Numbered from the stretch's first letter, positions 32,647 through 41,913 are shown. The stretch is 64,000 bases of DNA from an uncultured Christensenellaceae bacterium (GCA_905234985.1 CAJOJQ010000001.1:158192-222191), one strand, 5' to 3'. A program made the numbers and translations. The notes: generated by a model from the sequence alone, not told the origin.

Positions 32647-33846
32647 TTATCTCACCGTGTTCATCTTGGGCAGCGGCACGGTGGTCACGGTGGCGGAATT
32701 GCCGCTGCGGGCGATATTCAGCACCAGGGCCACGGCGGCGATATTGGAAATGAAATTGGAACCGCCGTAGCTCAAGAACGGCAGGGGAATGCCCGTAATG
32801 GGCATGATGCCCATGGACATCGCCACGTTCTGGAACACGTGGAACAGCAGCATGGAAACCACGCCCACGATTACCAGGCGGCAGAATTTATCCTGCGTGA
32901 ACCGGGCCAGGAAGATCATGCGCAGAATGATGAACAGATAGGTGAGCAGCACGCCCGCGCAGCCCACGAAGCCGAAGCATTCGCCCACCACGGTGAAAAT
33001 GGCGTCCGTGGAGCTTTCGGGCACGAAGCCTAAGGTGGTCCAGGAGCCGGGCAGGAAGGTGCCCACGCCGGTCATTTGCCCCGCGCCGATGGCTTTCTGG
33101 GACATCAGGATCTGATAGCCGCCGGTCTGCCGGTATTTTTCCGGGTCCATGAAGGCCAGCAGGCGCAGAATGCGGTAATCCGTAGTGTCCGACAGCATGC
33201 CGTAGGCATAGATGGCTCCTACGGCCAACGCGCCCAATATGATAAAGGTGAGAATGATGCGGATGTCTGCCCCCGCAAAATAGATCATGGCCAGGAACAT
33301 GAACGCGATCACGATGACGGTGCCCGTTTCGCCCTGGGCCAGCACGGCCAGGGCGGGCACGCCCACGATGATCATGGTGCGCATGAAATCCTTGAATTTG
33401 CTCATGGGCTTTTCGGAACGGGACAGCTGACGCGCCAGCATCAGCAAAACAGACAGCTTGGAAAACTCGCTCACCTGAATGGACCGGCCCAGCAGGTCGG
33501 ATTTCAGCCAGCCTCTCAAGCCGTTGCTCACCTGGCCCACCACCAGCGTGACCAACAGCAGGCCCAGCACGCCCAAATAAGCCAGCCGCGTGCGGGCGCG
33601 AATGATTTCCGTGGGCAGGGCGTAGATCACGCCGATCACGATGGGGGAAACCACCAGGAAAATGGACTGCCACATGCCGGAACGGGAGGCAAGGATTTTG
33701 TTCAGCAGCGGCAAATCTTCGCTGACGGAAGGCACATAGGTGGCCATGGTGATGCACAGAATGCCGAAAATGGACAGGGCGTACACCGCAACCACCAGCG
33801 GCCAGTCGAACCGGCCTTCCCGGTTGTGCCGGGTTTCGGACATCAT
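32647..33846 (-). CDS. rodA: RodA, SEDS-family peptidoglycan polymerase
   Basis: A 399-residue membrane protein with about ten helices. SEDS motifs seen are LKSDLLGRSIQVSEFSKL, LAQGETGTVIVI and, near the end, MPITGIPLPFLSYGGSN. It polymerises lipid II glycan strands along the cell side together with PBP2. Its context with mreBCD and PBP2 favours RodA over FtsW. The ATG is 1 base after the minD stop codon, with GGAGG 10 bases before it. Confidence 0.95.
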   Translation of the reverse strand: MMSETRHNREGRFDWPLVVAVYALSIFGILCITMATYVPSVSEDLPLLNKILASRSGMWQSIFLVVSPIVIGVIYALPTEIIRARTRLAYLGVLGLLLVTLVVGQVSNGLRGWLKSDLLGRSIQVSEFSKLSVLLMLARQLSRSEKPMSKFKDFMRTMIIVGVPALAVLAQGETGTVIVIAFMFLAMIYFAGADIRIILTFIILGALAVGAIYAYGMLSDTTDYRILRLLAFMDPEKYRQTGGYQILMSQKAIGAGQMTGVGTFLPGSWTTLGFVPESSTDAIFTVVGECFGFVGCAGVLLTYLFIILRMIFLARFTQDKFCRLVIVGVVSMLLFHVFQNVAMSMGIMPITGIPLPFLSYGGSNFISNIAAVALVLNIARSGNSATVTTVPLPKMNTVR

Positions 33847-33847
33847 T

Positions 33848-34636
33848 TCAGGCTTCGCCTCCTTCCATGAAAAAGCTGAGAAAAGCGCTGGGCTTGTAGC
33901 GCTCCTGGGGCACGTCCTCGCCCATGAGCCGGGCGGCGATGTGCTCGATGGCCGATACCACCTTGTCGTCGCCGCAGTGCAGCGCGCCCCGGTGATGCAG
34001 CAGCGCCCGGTACACCTTGGGGCTTTCCGGCACCGCGCCCATGAGGGGCATATCCAGGGTGGCCGCCATTTGAGCGGGGGTGCGCATTTCGCCCAGGCGC
34101 ACCAGCATTTTGCTCACTCGGTTGAATACCACCACGGGCCGGGGCTCTTCCCGCTGGGTCAAAAGAAGGGAAAGCCGCTCCGCGTCCCGCAGGCACACGT
34201 CGTCCGGGGTGGCTACGATCACCGGCTCCGCCGCCGCGCCAAGCAGGTTTTTGAGATTTCTGCCGATCCCGGCGGGAGCGTCCAAAATCAGCACGTCCGA
34301 AGCGTCCGAAAGCTGGGTGATCACGCGGCCCATGTCCTTGCGCTTGAGGTCGGAGGCGCTGATCATCTGCGGCGCGGCCACCAGGGAAAGGGAGGACAGG
34401 CTCGGGTGGCGCACCATGGCCTGCTCCAGGGGGCAGTTTTTTTCCACCAGGTCGCCCAAATCATAAATCATCCGATCCTGCATGCCCAGCAAAAGATCGG
34501 CGCAGCGCAGGCCCACGTCGCCGTCCAGCAGCACGGTGCGCATCTCCTGCCGGGCATAACATTCCGCCAGCGCCGCGGCCAGGGTGCTTTTGCCCACCCC
34601 GCCCTTGCCGGACATGATCGCAAAGATACGGCCCAT
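33848..34636 (-). CDS. minD: Septum-site determining ATPase MinD
   Basis: A 262-residue ParA/MinD ATPase with the deviant Walker A GKGGVGKST (residues 10-18), switch I LLLDGDVGLRCADLLLG and Walker B VLILDAPAGIG. The C-terminus (SAFLSFFMEGG) may act as the membrane-targeting helix but is less amphipathic than usual. It would place the division site by recruiting MinC to the membrane; neither minC nor minE is adjacent. AGGAGG precedes the ATG. A heptad hairpin lies between it and the PBP2 gene. Confidence 0.88.
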   Translation of the reverse strand: MGRIFAIMSGKGGVGKSTLAAALAECYARQEMRTVLLDGDVGLRCADLLLGMQDRMIYDLGDLVEKNCPLEQAMVRHPSLSSLSLVAAPQMISASDLKRKDMGRVITQLSDASDVLILDAPAGIGRNLKNLLGAAAEPVIVATPDDVCLRDAERLSLLLTQREEPRPVVVFNRVSKMLVRLGEMRTPAQMAATLDMPLMGAVPESPKVYRALLHHRGALHCGDDKVVSAIEHIAARLMGEDVPQERYKPSAFLSFFMEGGEA

Positions 34637-34656
34637 CTTGAGTGCCTCCTTATTCG

Positions 34657-34801
34657 GAGTGAGGAAGTAAAAAGGTAGGAGGTAAGAGGTAGGAAGTAGG
34701 AGGTAGGAGGTGGATTATTGTTTTCAATAGCGCCGGAAATGGTTTGCAGTTGTCCAGACACTATTAAACCTCCTACCTCCTACTTCCAACCTCCTACCTG
34801 C
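34657..34801. repeat. Heptad-repeat hairpin element (PBP2/minD gap)
   Basis: The left arm has units GTAGGAG, GTAAGAG, GTAGGAA, GTAGGAG, GTAGGAG (to 34712). The right arm (34768-34801) is built of CCTCCTA-type units complementary to it and ends at the PBP2 stop codon. The heptad sequence differs from that at purF/purM, but pairing within the copy is kept. Confidence 0.85.
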
Positions 34802-34802
34802 T

Positions 34803-37508
34803 TTACGGGGCGAGCTGGTTTCCGCCCGGCAGCACGATGTTCACGTCCACCTTGCTTCTTTCATCCAGATAATACTCGATAAAGTCCTTGGCGGCGCGAA
34901 CCGTGTAGGAACCGGAGAAGCCGTTGGGAACGAAGGAGACCAGGGCGATTTCGGGCTTGTCCTTGGGGGTGAGGGCGACGAACCAGCCGTTGTTCTCCAG
35001 GTCGATTCGCACCTTGCCGATGGTCATCTGGGAGGTTCCGGTCTTACCGACCATCACTTCTTCGGCCTTGTACTTCCATCCGCGGAACTGGCGGGCGGCG
35101 GTACCGGCCTCATCGACCACGCCCGCCAGCCCTTCTAAGATGTAGGACAGGTACGGCTTGGCGCTTTCCAATACGTTGAATTGGCTGGGATGGCGCTGGG
35201 ACAGGATTTCGCCCTCCGGGGAGATGATGGAGTCCACGATATTGGGGTTATACACGATCAGCTCATTGTTCAGCGCGCCGATGTAGCGGACGACTGCGAT
35301 GGGGGTGAGCAGCGTGATGGACTGGCCCACGCCCATCTGAATCTCCTGGCTGCCGCCCCATTTGATGGTGTTCAGATAGTTCCACATGTCCGTCATCAGG
35401 GCGGCCTGCATGACCATGTTGCGGGTCATGCCCAGCTCGGTCATGAAGATGGGGCGGGCGTTGACCACCCAGTCGTCAGAGGACGGGGTGTTGATGGCCA
35501 TGTCCATCAGCTTTTTGATGCACCGGTCTAAGCGCGCGTCGTCGTAGGTGATGCCGTAGCTGGCTCCGTAGTTGGAAATGTGCTTTTTCAGGGAGGCCGC
35601 CACCAGGATGGGCGTGGAGGTCATCTGCTCCTGCAGGCTCACGTCCTGATCGTACAGGTTGATCTGGTTACCCACGATGGAGCGCAGCTCGCCGGGCAGG
35701 TCGATGCCCGTTTTGCTGGTCAGGCCCATTTGGGCGGCGTATTTGTACAGCCTCTCTTCCGTGCCGAATTCCTTGTACAGCCGGCCGGCCACGGTATAGA
35801 AGAAATAGTTGCAGGAGTTGGTCAGCCCCTGTACGATGGTCTGATCCTTGTGATTCTCCGGGTGGCTGGTCCAGCACTTGGGCATGTCCTCCTCCACGTT
35901 GGTGAACCAGTTGAAGCGGCCGCCGTCGCTGATCAGCTCGGTGGGGGTGAGTACGCCGTTGGTCAGGCCCGCCAGGCCGGTACACATTTTGAAAATGGAG
36001 CCGGGTTCGGCGCGGGTCTGGATGGCGTAGTTCATCAGCAGGCCGCGCTCGTCCTGCACGATCTGGATGGCCGCGTCGCCGCCCTGCACCATGGCGTTCA
36101 GGTCATAGTTGGGGTACTGGGCCAGGGCCAGGATGTTGCCCGCGTTGCCTTCTCTCAGGTCCATCACGATCAGCACGCCGGTGGTGGCCAGATTGATAGG
36201 AAATTCTTCCCAGTCGCGGGCGGCGATTTTGTCCTTATAGGTTTCCAGCCAGTCCGGCTCCCGCATGCGCTGTTCCTGCAGGGTGCGGGTATAGTTCACG
36301 TTGTCCCGGATGTAGCGTTCCGCCGCCGCCTGGTATTGGGCGTTGATGGTCAGCTTCACGGTGTTGCCGTCCTGGGGCGCGATGTAGTTCAGTTCCCTTG
36401 TCACCTTGCCCTGAGGGTCCACCTCTACGATTCTCGCCCCCTGGCGGTCGGTGATATTGGCGGTGAGCCAGTTTTCCATGCTGGCTTCGATGCCCGCCTG
36501 GCCGATATAATCGTTCATGGCGTAGCCGGAGGGCTTCAAATCGCTGAAATAGTATTCCGCGTTCTGGATTTTGCCCGTATAGCCGATGATGGTGGCGGCC
36601 AGGGAGCCGTTGGGGTATACCCGCTTATCGCCCATGGTCACGCCCACCCAGGGCATGCTCATGCTGCGGCCCTCGATTTCGGCCACGGTTTCATAGCTCA
36701 CGTCCTCGGCAAAGGGCACCGGCAGGGACAGGAAGGCGTTATCCTGCATGGTGGCGTTGATGGCGATCACCTGAAGCACCTTTTCCTCGTCCACCACCAC
36801 ATATTCGGCCACCTTGTCCGGGTCGATCAGGTGCAGGTTCACGATTTTGTCCGTCACGTTCCCGTTTCCGTCGGTGATTTTGTTCACCAGGGTTTCGGGG
36901 TCCAAAATGACGGAATTGCCGTTTTTGTCCAGGGCCAGCAGATAGCGCCCGTCGGTCAGGGCCGTAAAGCCAAAGCGGCCGCACAGGAATTTGAAGGCGG
37001 CTTCCGGGGTGCCGTATTTGCTGCTGGAAATATAGTTGTTATCGTAAAAATACTTTTTGCGGGTATTCCAGGCGCTTTCGGAAATGCCGGAGCCGAAATT
37101 GAATTCCCACGCGCCGGTTTCCTCGTTCCGGATCAGGGGAGAGGAAACGGACACGCTGCCGCCGTAGCTTTCCACGATGCGGACGGCCTCGATCAATTGC
37201 TTCGAGGGGTAATCCCAATCGTTGTTTTCCCGGTAGAAGGTAACGTTGTACGCCTTTTCGCTCTTGGCCAGCACCACGGAATTGATGTCGGTGATCATAC
37301 CGCGGCTGCCCTTGACGGCGATACTTTTGATGCTCTGGCTGGTGGTGGCGTCGTAATGCTCCTCGCCCTGTTCGATCTGCAGGCGGTACAGGCCCAAAAA
37401 CAGCACGGAAAACATGACAGTCACCACCGATAAAAACACCAGGAAACGCACGTTGAGCAGAAATTCTTTTCCCCGGGTCCTCCGGGATCTTTTGAACTCG
37501 TCCCTCAC
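34803..37508 (-). CDS. mrdA: Penicillin-binding protein 2, elongation transpeptidase
   Basis: A 901-residue class B PBP. One membrane helix (about residues 21-43), a long pedestal domain, and a transpeptidase domain with the active-site Ser in EPGSIFKM (near residue 503), SCN in LTNSCNYFF and KTG in MVGKTGTSQ (near 820). It cross-links peptidoglycan in the elongasome with RodA and MreBCD. It is longer than Escherichia PBP2 through insertions in the pedestal. Its ATG overlaps the mreD stop by 4 bases. Confidence 0.95.
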   Translation of the reverse strand: MRDEFKRSRRTRGKEFLLNVRFLVFLSVVTVMFSVLFLGLYRLQIEQGEEHYDATTSQSIKSIAVKGSRGMITDINSVVLAKSEKAYNVTFYRENNDWDYPSKQLIEAVRIVESYGGSVSVSSPLIRNEETGAWEFNFGSGISESAWNTRKKYFYDNNYISSSKYGTPEAAFKFLCGRFGFTALTDGRYLLALDKNGNSVILDPETLVNKITDGNGNVTDKIVNLHLIDPDKVAEYVVVDEEKVLQVIAINATMQDNAFLSLPVPFAEDVSYETVAEIEGRSMSMPWVGVTMGDKRVYPNGSLAATIIGYTGKIQNAEYYFSDLKPSGYAMNDYIGQAGIEASMENWLTANITDRQGARIVEVDPQGKVTRELNYIAPQDGNTVKLTINAQYQAAAERYIRDNVNYTRTLQEQRMREPDWLETYKDKIAARDWEEFPINLATTGVLIVMDLREGNAGNILALAQYPNYDLNAMVQGGDAAIQIVQDERGLLMNYAIQTRAEPGSIFKMCTGLAGLTNGVLTPTELISDGGRFNWFTNVEEDMPKCWTSHPENHKDQTIVQGLTNSCNYFFYTVAGRLYKEFGTEERLYKYAAQMGLTSKTGIDLPGELRSIVGNQINLYDQDVSLQEQMTSTPILVAASLKKHISNYGASYGITYDDARLDRCIKKLMDMAINTPSSDDWVVNARPIFMTELGMTRNMVMQAALMTDMWNYLNTIKWGGSQEIQMGVGQSITLLTPIAVVRYIGALNNELIVYNPNIVDSIISPEGEILSQRHPSQFNVLESAKPYLSYILEGLAGVVDEAGTAARQFRGWKYKAEEVMVGKTGTSQMTIGKVRIDLENNGWFVALTPKDKPEIALVSFVPNGFSGSYTVRAAKDFIEYYLDERSKVDVNIVLPGGNQLAP

Positions 37509-38143
37509 AGCAGCTCGCCTCCTTCACGGGGCTTTCTTTTGCGGTACATGCCCAGCATGTAGCGCAGGGGAACCATCAGAATCAGCGAAAGGGCCGCCGT
37601 ATAAAGCATGGAAATCAGGATGCGCCATAAATGCGTCCCGGTCAATTCCTCGCCGATCAGGTACATATACACGGCCAGCACGGCGTTCATCAGAAAATCC
37701 ATCAGGGCGGCGGACACGGGAATGCGCACCACCGGGGGCAGGTCGCTGTCCCGGTAGCGCAGCATAAAGCGCTGCCACCAATGCTCCTTGCTTTTGCCCT
37801 CGCTGACGCGCACCCGGAAACCTTCGATGATCACCCGGCGGCGTTCCAGCTGCCGGTCGCTCATGTCGGCAAAGCTCTGGGCGATGAACATGGTGATCAC
37901 GGGGTAGGCGATCACATACAGAACAGGCACGCTGGCCGCCATGCATTCCATCATCATGCCGATCAGGCAGGAGGCGCAGAAGGCGTACTTCTTCCCGCAG
38001 GACACGATAATGACGGCCAGCGCGGCGAAAACCACGCTGCCGTGTATGCCCTGAACGGTCAGGTACTTCATCACGCACGCTTGAACCAGATAGGCCAGCA
38101 GGGTGACGATCAGGGCCTTCAAGGCCCTTTTCAGCGGCTTCAA
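37505..38143 (-). CDS. mreD: Rod shape-determining protein MreD
   Basis: A 212-residue membrane protein with about five to six helices, short and poorly conserved as usual for MreD. It is identified by position between mreC and the PBP2 gene. A basic loop (RRRVIIEGFRVRVSEGKSKEHWWQR) is unusual for MreD. It probably starts with TTG (GGAGG 11 bases upstream) and overlaps PBP2 by 4 bases. Confidence 0.85.
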   Translation of the reverse strand: MKPLKRALKALIVTLLAYLVQACVMKYLTVQGIHGSVVFAALAVIIVSCGKKYAFCASCLIGMMMECMAASVPVLYVIAYPVITMFIAQSFADMSDRQLERRRVIIEGFRVRVSEGKSKEHWWQRFMLRYRDSDLPPVVRIPVSAALMDFLMNAVLAVYMYLIGEELTGTHLWRILISMLYTAALSLILMVPLRYMLGMYRKRKPREGGELL

Positions 38144-38219
38144 AGCGAGCTTTTCCTCCTTGGAGAATTAACGGGAAGGCGGAAGATAGAGGGCGGAGTT
38201 TGGGAACCACAGGGGGATT

Positions 38220-38338
38220 GTCAAGGGTCACTCCCCTTGACGGAAATCCGCAGCGCCGACATGTGCGGCGCGGGGGGCACGCGGGGGGTATGCAATACCC
38301 GCCCGCGCGTTACCATGAACCAAGGGTGAATGGTAACG
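38220..38338. repeat. Four-hairpin chain between mreC and mreD
   Basis: Four stem-loops: 38220-38241 (GTCAAGGG/CCCTTGAC type), 38253-38271 (GCGCCG/CGGCGC), 38286-38300 (GGGTAT-GCA-ATACCC) and 38308-38338 (CGTTACCAT/ATGGTAACG). AAATCCGCAG follows the first, as in the chain upstream of spoIVB. It ends 4 bases from the mreC stop codon. Confidence 0.7.
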
Positions 38339-38341
38339 ATT

Positions 38342-40003
38342 TTAGTCGTCTTCCACCGTCATGGCGCCCGCGTCCGGCGTTGGCGAGGGACTGGGCGTTG
38401 GCGTAAAGGTGGGCCGCGGCGACGGCGTGGCCGTAGCGCCGGAACGGTCAATGGCGTGGTATTCCAGGTTCTGGGGCAGAGGCGTCGCGTTGGGATCGGG
38501 CGACGGCGTGGGGGAGGGGGTGCTTCCCGGCGTCGGCGCGGCGGTGGGCGCGACGGTTTCGCTCGCGGCGTCCGCGGGGGCCTCTGTGGTGTTGAAATCA
38601 AACTTGCTCAGCCCATCCATATCGAAGGAGGGAACGGGCCGGGCCGTTTCCAGGGGTTCCAGGGCAATGGCCTGGGACGTGCTGGCCCGGGTCTGGGCGT
38701 TTTCCGCATAAAGCGGGCGGTAACGGTATACCGTCACATATTCCAGGTGCTGAAAATCCACCACCGGCTCCAGCACCACATAGGATTTATTGTCCTCCAT
38801 GCCCCGGGTGCTTTCCCGGATGCGGCCGATGGGAATGCCCTTGGGGAATTCCAGGCCCACGCCGGAGGTGACCACCACGTCGTCGGGGCGGGGCAGGGAA
38901 TTGTCCGGCAGGTAATACATGCGGCACATGGGTTCGCCGTTGGTGCCCAGGGTGCCCTTCACGCTGCCTTGGTCACGGCTGGACTGAACCAGGCCCGCCA
39001 CCGTGCAGTCGCTGTCGATAACGCAGCGCACGGAGCAGGAGTTTTCCCGGGTGTTGTAGGTAACGCCCACCAGACCGCCATTATCCACCACGGCCATGTA
39101 GTCGGCCACCCCGTCGGCGGTGCCCACGTTCAGGGTGAGGGTGGAGAAGTAATTGTTGCCCACCGTGCCGATGACCTGGGCGAACAAGGGGTTCATGGCC
39201 GTGTGGCTCTCGTCCGCGTTCCACTCGTTCAGCATTTCCTTCAGCTGTTCGTTTTCGTGGATCAGCTCCTGCATGCGGGCCGTATCATTGGCCATGTCGT
39301 CCAGCTTGATGAGCAATTGCTCGTATTCGTATTCAATATTGCCCCGAATCTTCAGCATGCGCAGATAGTTGACCACGCTGTCGGTCACGTCGGAAAACGC
39401 GCTCTGCACCGGGGCGATGATCCCGGTGATGAGGCGGCGGGGCACCGTCAGGATGGCCAGATTGGGAATGAAGCTGGACATGACCATCATGGCGACCATC
39501 AGGAATACCGCCCCGCAGACCAGGATAATGGCCATCAGCTTCACAAAGCTGCGCTTTTCCTCGGCCTGGGAGGCGTTTTTCTTTTTCCGGACGGTTTTTT
39601 TGCCGCTCTTTTTGCCGGGCTTTTTCCCGGCTTTTTTGCCTTTGCCGGGCTTTTCTTCCGGTTCCTCCGCCGGGCCGCCCCGGCGGTACTGGCCGCCTTC
39701 CACCCGGGTGGCTTCCCGGTTCCAGGCCTCGTCGGCCTCTTTCCGGGCGTCGGAATCGGGCGCGGAAGCATCCCCCGCGGGGCCGTCTTCTTCCGCCTCG
39801 GGCGCGCCGGTTTCTTCCTCCGGCGGCGTTTCCGGTTCCGGATCAGCCGCTTTCGCGCCTCTCCTTCGGGGAGGCGCGGCCTCCTCTTCCCGCTGCTGTG
39901 CCCAGGCGGGCAGGCGTTCGTCCTCTTCCGGGATGTACGCGCCCATGTCCTGGGCGTTCAGGCCGTCGCCCTCGGAAAATTGCCGGTCTTTGTTTCTTGC
40001 CAT
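38342..40003 (-). CDS. mreC: MreC with long disordered extensions
   Basis: A 553-residue MreC, nearly twice the usual length. The conserved core lies near residues 151-430: membrane helix 154-178, a coiled coil (GNIEYEYEQLLIKLDDMAND) and the beta domains with VIGTVGNNYFSTLTLNVG. The first 150 residues are cytoplasmic and low in complexity, first acidic (PEEETGAPEAEED), then very basic (KPGKGKKAGKKPGKK). The last 120 residues are Thr/Pro/Ser-rich (TPSPTPSPDPN), presumably extending into the wall. MreC links MreB to PBP2. It lies 6 bases after mreB. Confidence 0.93.
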   Translation of the reverse strand: MARNKDRQFSEGDGLNAQDMGAYIPEEDERLPAWAQQREEEAAPPRRRGAKAADPEPETPPEEETGAPEAEEDGPAGDASAPDSDARKEADEAWNREATRVEGGQYRRGGPAEEPEEKPGKGKKAGKKPGKKSGKKTVRKKKNASQAEEKRSFVKLMAIILVCGAVFLMVAMMVMSSFIPNLAILTVPRRLITGIIAPVQSAFSDVTDSVVNYLRMLKIRGNIEYEYEQLLIKLDDMANDTARMQELIHENEQLKEMLNEWNADESHTAMNPLFAQVIGTVGNNYFSTLTLNVGTADGVADYMAVVDNGGLVGVTYNTRENSCSVRCVIDSDCTVAGLVQSSRDQGSVKGTLGTNGEPMCRMYYLPDNSLPRPDDVVVTSGVGLEFPKGIPIGRIRESTRGMEDNKSYVVLEPVVDFQHLEYVTVYRYRPLYAENAQTRASTSQAIALEPLETARPVPSFDMDGLSKFDFNTTEAPADAASETVAPTAAPTPGSTPSPTPSPDPNATPLPQNLEYHAIDRSGATATPSPRPTFTPTPSPSPTPDAGAMTVEDD

Positions 40004-40009
40004 GCCGAA

Positions 40010-41053
40010 TTACTCCTCGTCTTCCTCCCGCAGGAAGCTGGATTTGCCGATGCGGTGCAAAAGCTCGATATTGTCCGCTAAATGGCCCGCGCCTAAGGCG
40101 GCGCAGCTCATGGGATCCCGGGCCAAAAGCACCGGCATGTCCAGTTCGCTGGCGATGTACTGATCCAGCGCGAACAGCTGGGAGCCGCCGCCGGTCAGGT
40201 GGATGCCGGATTTCATCACGTCCCCGGCCAGCTCCGGCGGCGTGCGCTCCAGCACGTACTGGATGGCCGCCAAAATGGCCTGACAGGGGGATTTCAGCGC
40301 TTCGTAAACCTGAGCGGAGGAAATTTCCGCCGTCTGGGGCAGGTTGGTGATCAGATCGCGCCCCCGCACCAGCACCCGCCGTTCCTCCTTCATGGGCAGG
40401 GCGGAACCCAAGGCCGTTTTCACGTCCTCGGCGGTGCGGTCGCCGATCATCATGTTGAATTCCCGCTTCACATAGGCGGCGATGGCCTCGTCCATTTTGA
40501 TGCCGCCGATGCGGATGGAGCGGGACACCACGATGCCGCCCAAGCTGATCACCGCCGCTTCCGTGGTGCCGCCGCCGATGTCCACCACCATGGAGCCAAT
40601 GGGTTCAAACACTGGCAGGCCGGAGCCGATGGCGGAAGCGAAGGGCTTTTCCACCAGATGCAGCTGGTTTTCCCGGATGCCCGCGTACACCGCCGCCTTG
40701 CGCACCGCCCGCCGCTCGATGGGCGATACCCGGCAGGGGATGGTCATGATGGCGCGGGGCTTCACCAGGCGGGAAACGCCGATGGCCTTGCGCACAAAAT
40801 ATTGCAGCATGTACTGGGTCATATCAAAATCCCGGATCATGCCGTCTGCCATGGGGCGCACGGAGACCACGTCCGCCGCGGTGCGGCCCAGCAGCACCCG
40901 CGCTTCTTCGCCGATGGCGCGCACGGCGTGCCTGCCGCCCCGGTCCGCTACCAGCAGGGACGGCTCATTGATCACAATGCCCTTTTTCTTCACATATACC
41001 TGGGTATTGGCCGTGCCCAGGTCAATGCCCATATCAGGCGCCACGATGGCCAT
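40010..41053 (-). CDS. mreB: Rod shape-determining protein MreB
   Basis: A 347-residue actin homologue. Phosphate-binding motifs are MGIDLGTANTQVYV and VVDIGGGTTEAAVISLGG; the adenosine motif is GIHLTGGGSQL. It forms membrane filaments that steer side-wall synthesis. A weak ribosome site (GGATGAAG) precedes the ATG. A heptad hairpin separates it from maf. Confidence 0.97.
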   Translation of the reverse strand: MAIVAPDMGIDLGTANTQVYVKKKGIVINEPSLLVADRGGRHAVRAIGEEARVLLGRTAADVVSVRPMADGMIRDFDMTQYMLQYFVRKAIGVSRLVKPRAIMTIPCRVSPIERRAVRKAAVYAGIRENQLHLVEKPFASAIGSGLPVFEPIGSMVVDIGGGTTEAAVISLGGIVVSRSIRIGGIKMDEAIAAYVKREFNMMIGDRTAEDVKTALGSALPMKEERRVLVRGRDLITNLPQTAEISSAQVYEALKSPCQAILAAIQYVLERTPPELAGDVMKSGIHLTGGGSQLFALDQYIASELDMPVLLARDPMSCAALGAGHLADNIELLHRIGKSSFLREEDEE

Positions 41054-41131
41054 CTATCTTCATCCACCAATCTGCTTTATTTTTGGGGTAATGCAACTGT
41101 TCAGCAACATGATAAGGGAGTGTTTCAATCA

Positions 41132-41249
41132 GTGTGGAGTGTAGAGAGTGGAGTGTGAAGTTATATATGGTAAATTCGTCCCGTAAATCTGATTTGCGGG
41201 TTCGATGTGAAAAAGCAGAATAAAACTCCACTCTCCACACTCCACACTT
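41132..41249. repeat. Heptad-repeat hairpin element (maf/mreB gap)
   Basis: Arms of GTGTGGA-type units (41132-41160) and their complement (41225-41249). The centre holds a smaller hairpin CCCGTAAATC/GATTTGCGGG. The right arm ends 8 bases before the maf stop codon. Confidence 0.8.
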
Positions 41250-41256
41250 AAAATGC

Positions 41257-41826
41257 TCACAGTTCGGTAAACCCTGCTTTTTGCAGCATGTCTCTTACCA
41301 GATGCATGGGCAGGCCGATCACGTTGGAGTAGCTGCCCTCGATGCGGCTGACGAACATGCCTGCCCGGCCCTGCACGGCGTAGGCCCCGGCTTTGTCCAT
41401 GGGTTCGCCGCTGGCGATATACCAGTCGATTTCCGCGTCGGTGAGCGGCACGAACTGCACCCGGGAAGCGTCGCAGCGCGTGTCCGCTTTGCCGTCAGGG
41501 GTCATGACGCACACGCCGGTATACACCGTGTGCCACGCGCCGGAAAGACTGCGCAGCATGGCTTTCGCGTCCTCCGCGTCCCGGGGCTTGCCCAGCACGG
41601 CGCCATCCTGGTACACGACTGTGTCCGCCCCTAATACCGCGCTGTCCGGGTGCCGCCGCCATACGGCCTGGGCCTTGCGGCGGGCGTTTTCCATCACCAG
41701 CGTTTCCGGTTCCCCGGTTTTCATCTCCTCCGTGTCCGCGGTAATCACCTGATAAGGGACGCCCGTGTAGGCCATCAATTCCCGACGGCGGGGGGAGGCG
41801 GAGGCTAAAATCAGCGGCGGGGTCAT
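41257..41826 (-). CDS. maf: Maf family nucleotide pyrophosphatase
   Basis: A 189-residue nucleoside triphosphate pyrophosphatase with the N-terminal ILASASPRRRELM motif, ADTVV and GKPRDAEDAKAML. Family members hydrolyse dTTP, UTP or modified nucleotides and often sit next to mreB. ATG 41826 is preferred (AAAAGG 9 bases upstream) over ATG 41835. It is probably the first gene of the mre operon. Confidence 0.93.
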   Translation of the reverse strand: MTPPLILASASPRRRELMAYTGVPYQVITADTEEMKTGEPETLVMENARRKAQAVWRRHPDSAVLGADTVVYQDGAVLGKPRDAEDAKAMLRSLSGAWHTVYTGVCVMTPDGKADTRCDASRVQFVPLTDAEIDWYIASGEPMDKAGAYAVQGRAGMFVSRIEGSYSNVIGLPMHLVRDMLQKAGFTEL

Positions 41827-41880
41827 GCGATCCATCCTTTTCTGTGCGCGTTCGGTTAGCCGCCGGTCAGGGCGGCTCCC

Positions 41881-41908
41881 GGCGCTTTTTGGGTACACAA
41901 AAAGCGCC
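41881..41908. promoter_or_regulatory. Hairpin at the start of the maf-mre transcript
   Basis: A perfect 11-bp stem (GGCGCTTTTTG / CAAAAAGCGCC) with a short loop, lying exactly where transcription from the promoter at 41914 should begin. It may stabilise the 5' end of the long shape operon mRNA; there is no T-run to make it a terminator. Confidence 0.5.
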
Positions 41909-41913
41909 TATCT

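Noticed and set aside
35580..37433. A 617-codon open frame opposite the PBP2 gene
   Set aside because: It has low-complexity His/Val/Gly-rich composition and no ribosome site, and it is antisense to an intact PBP2.
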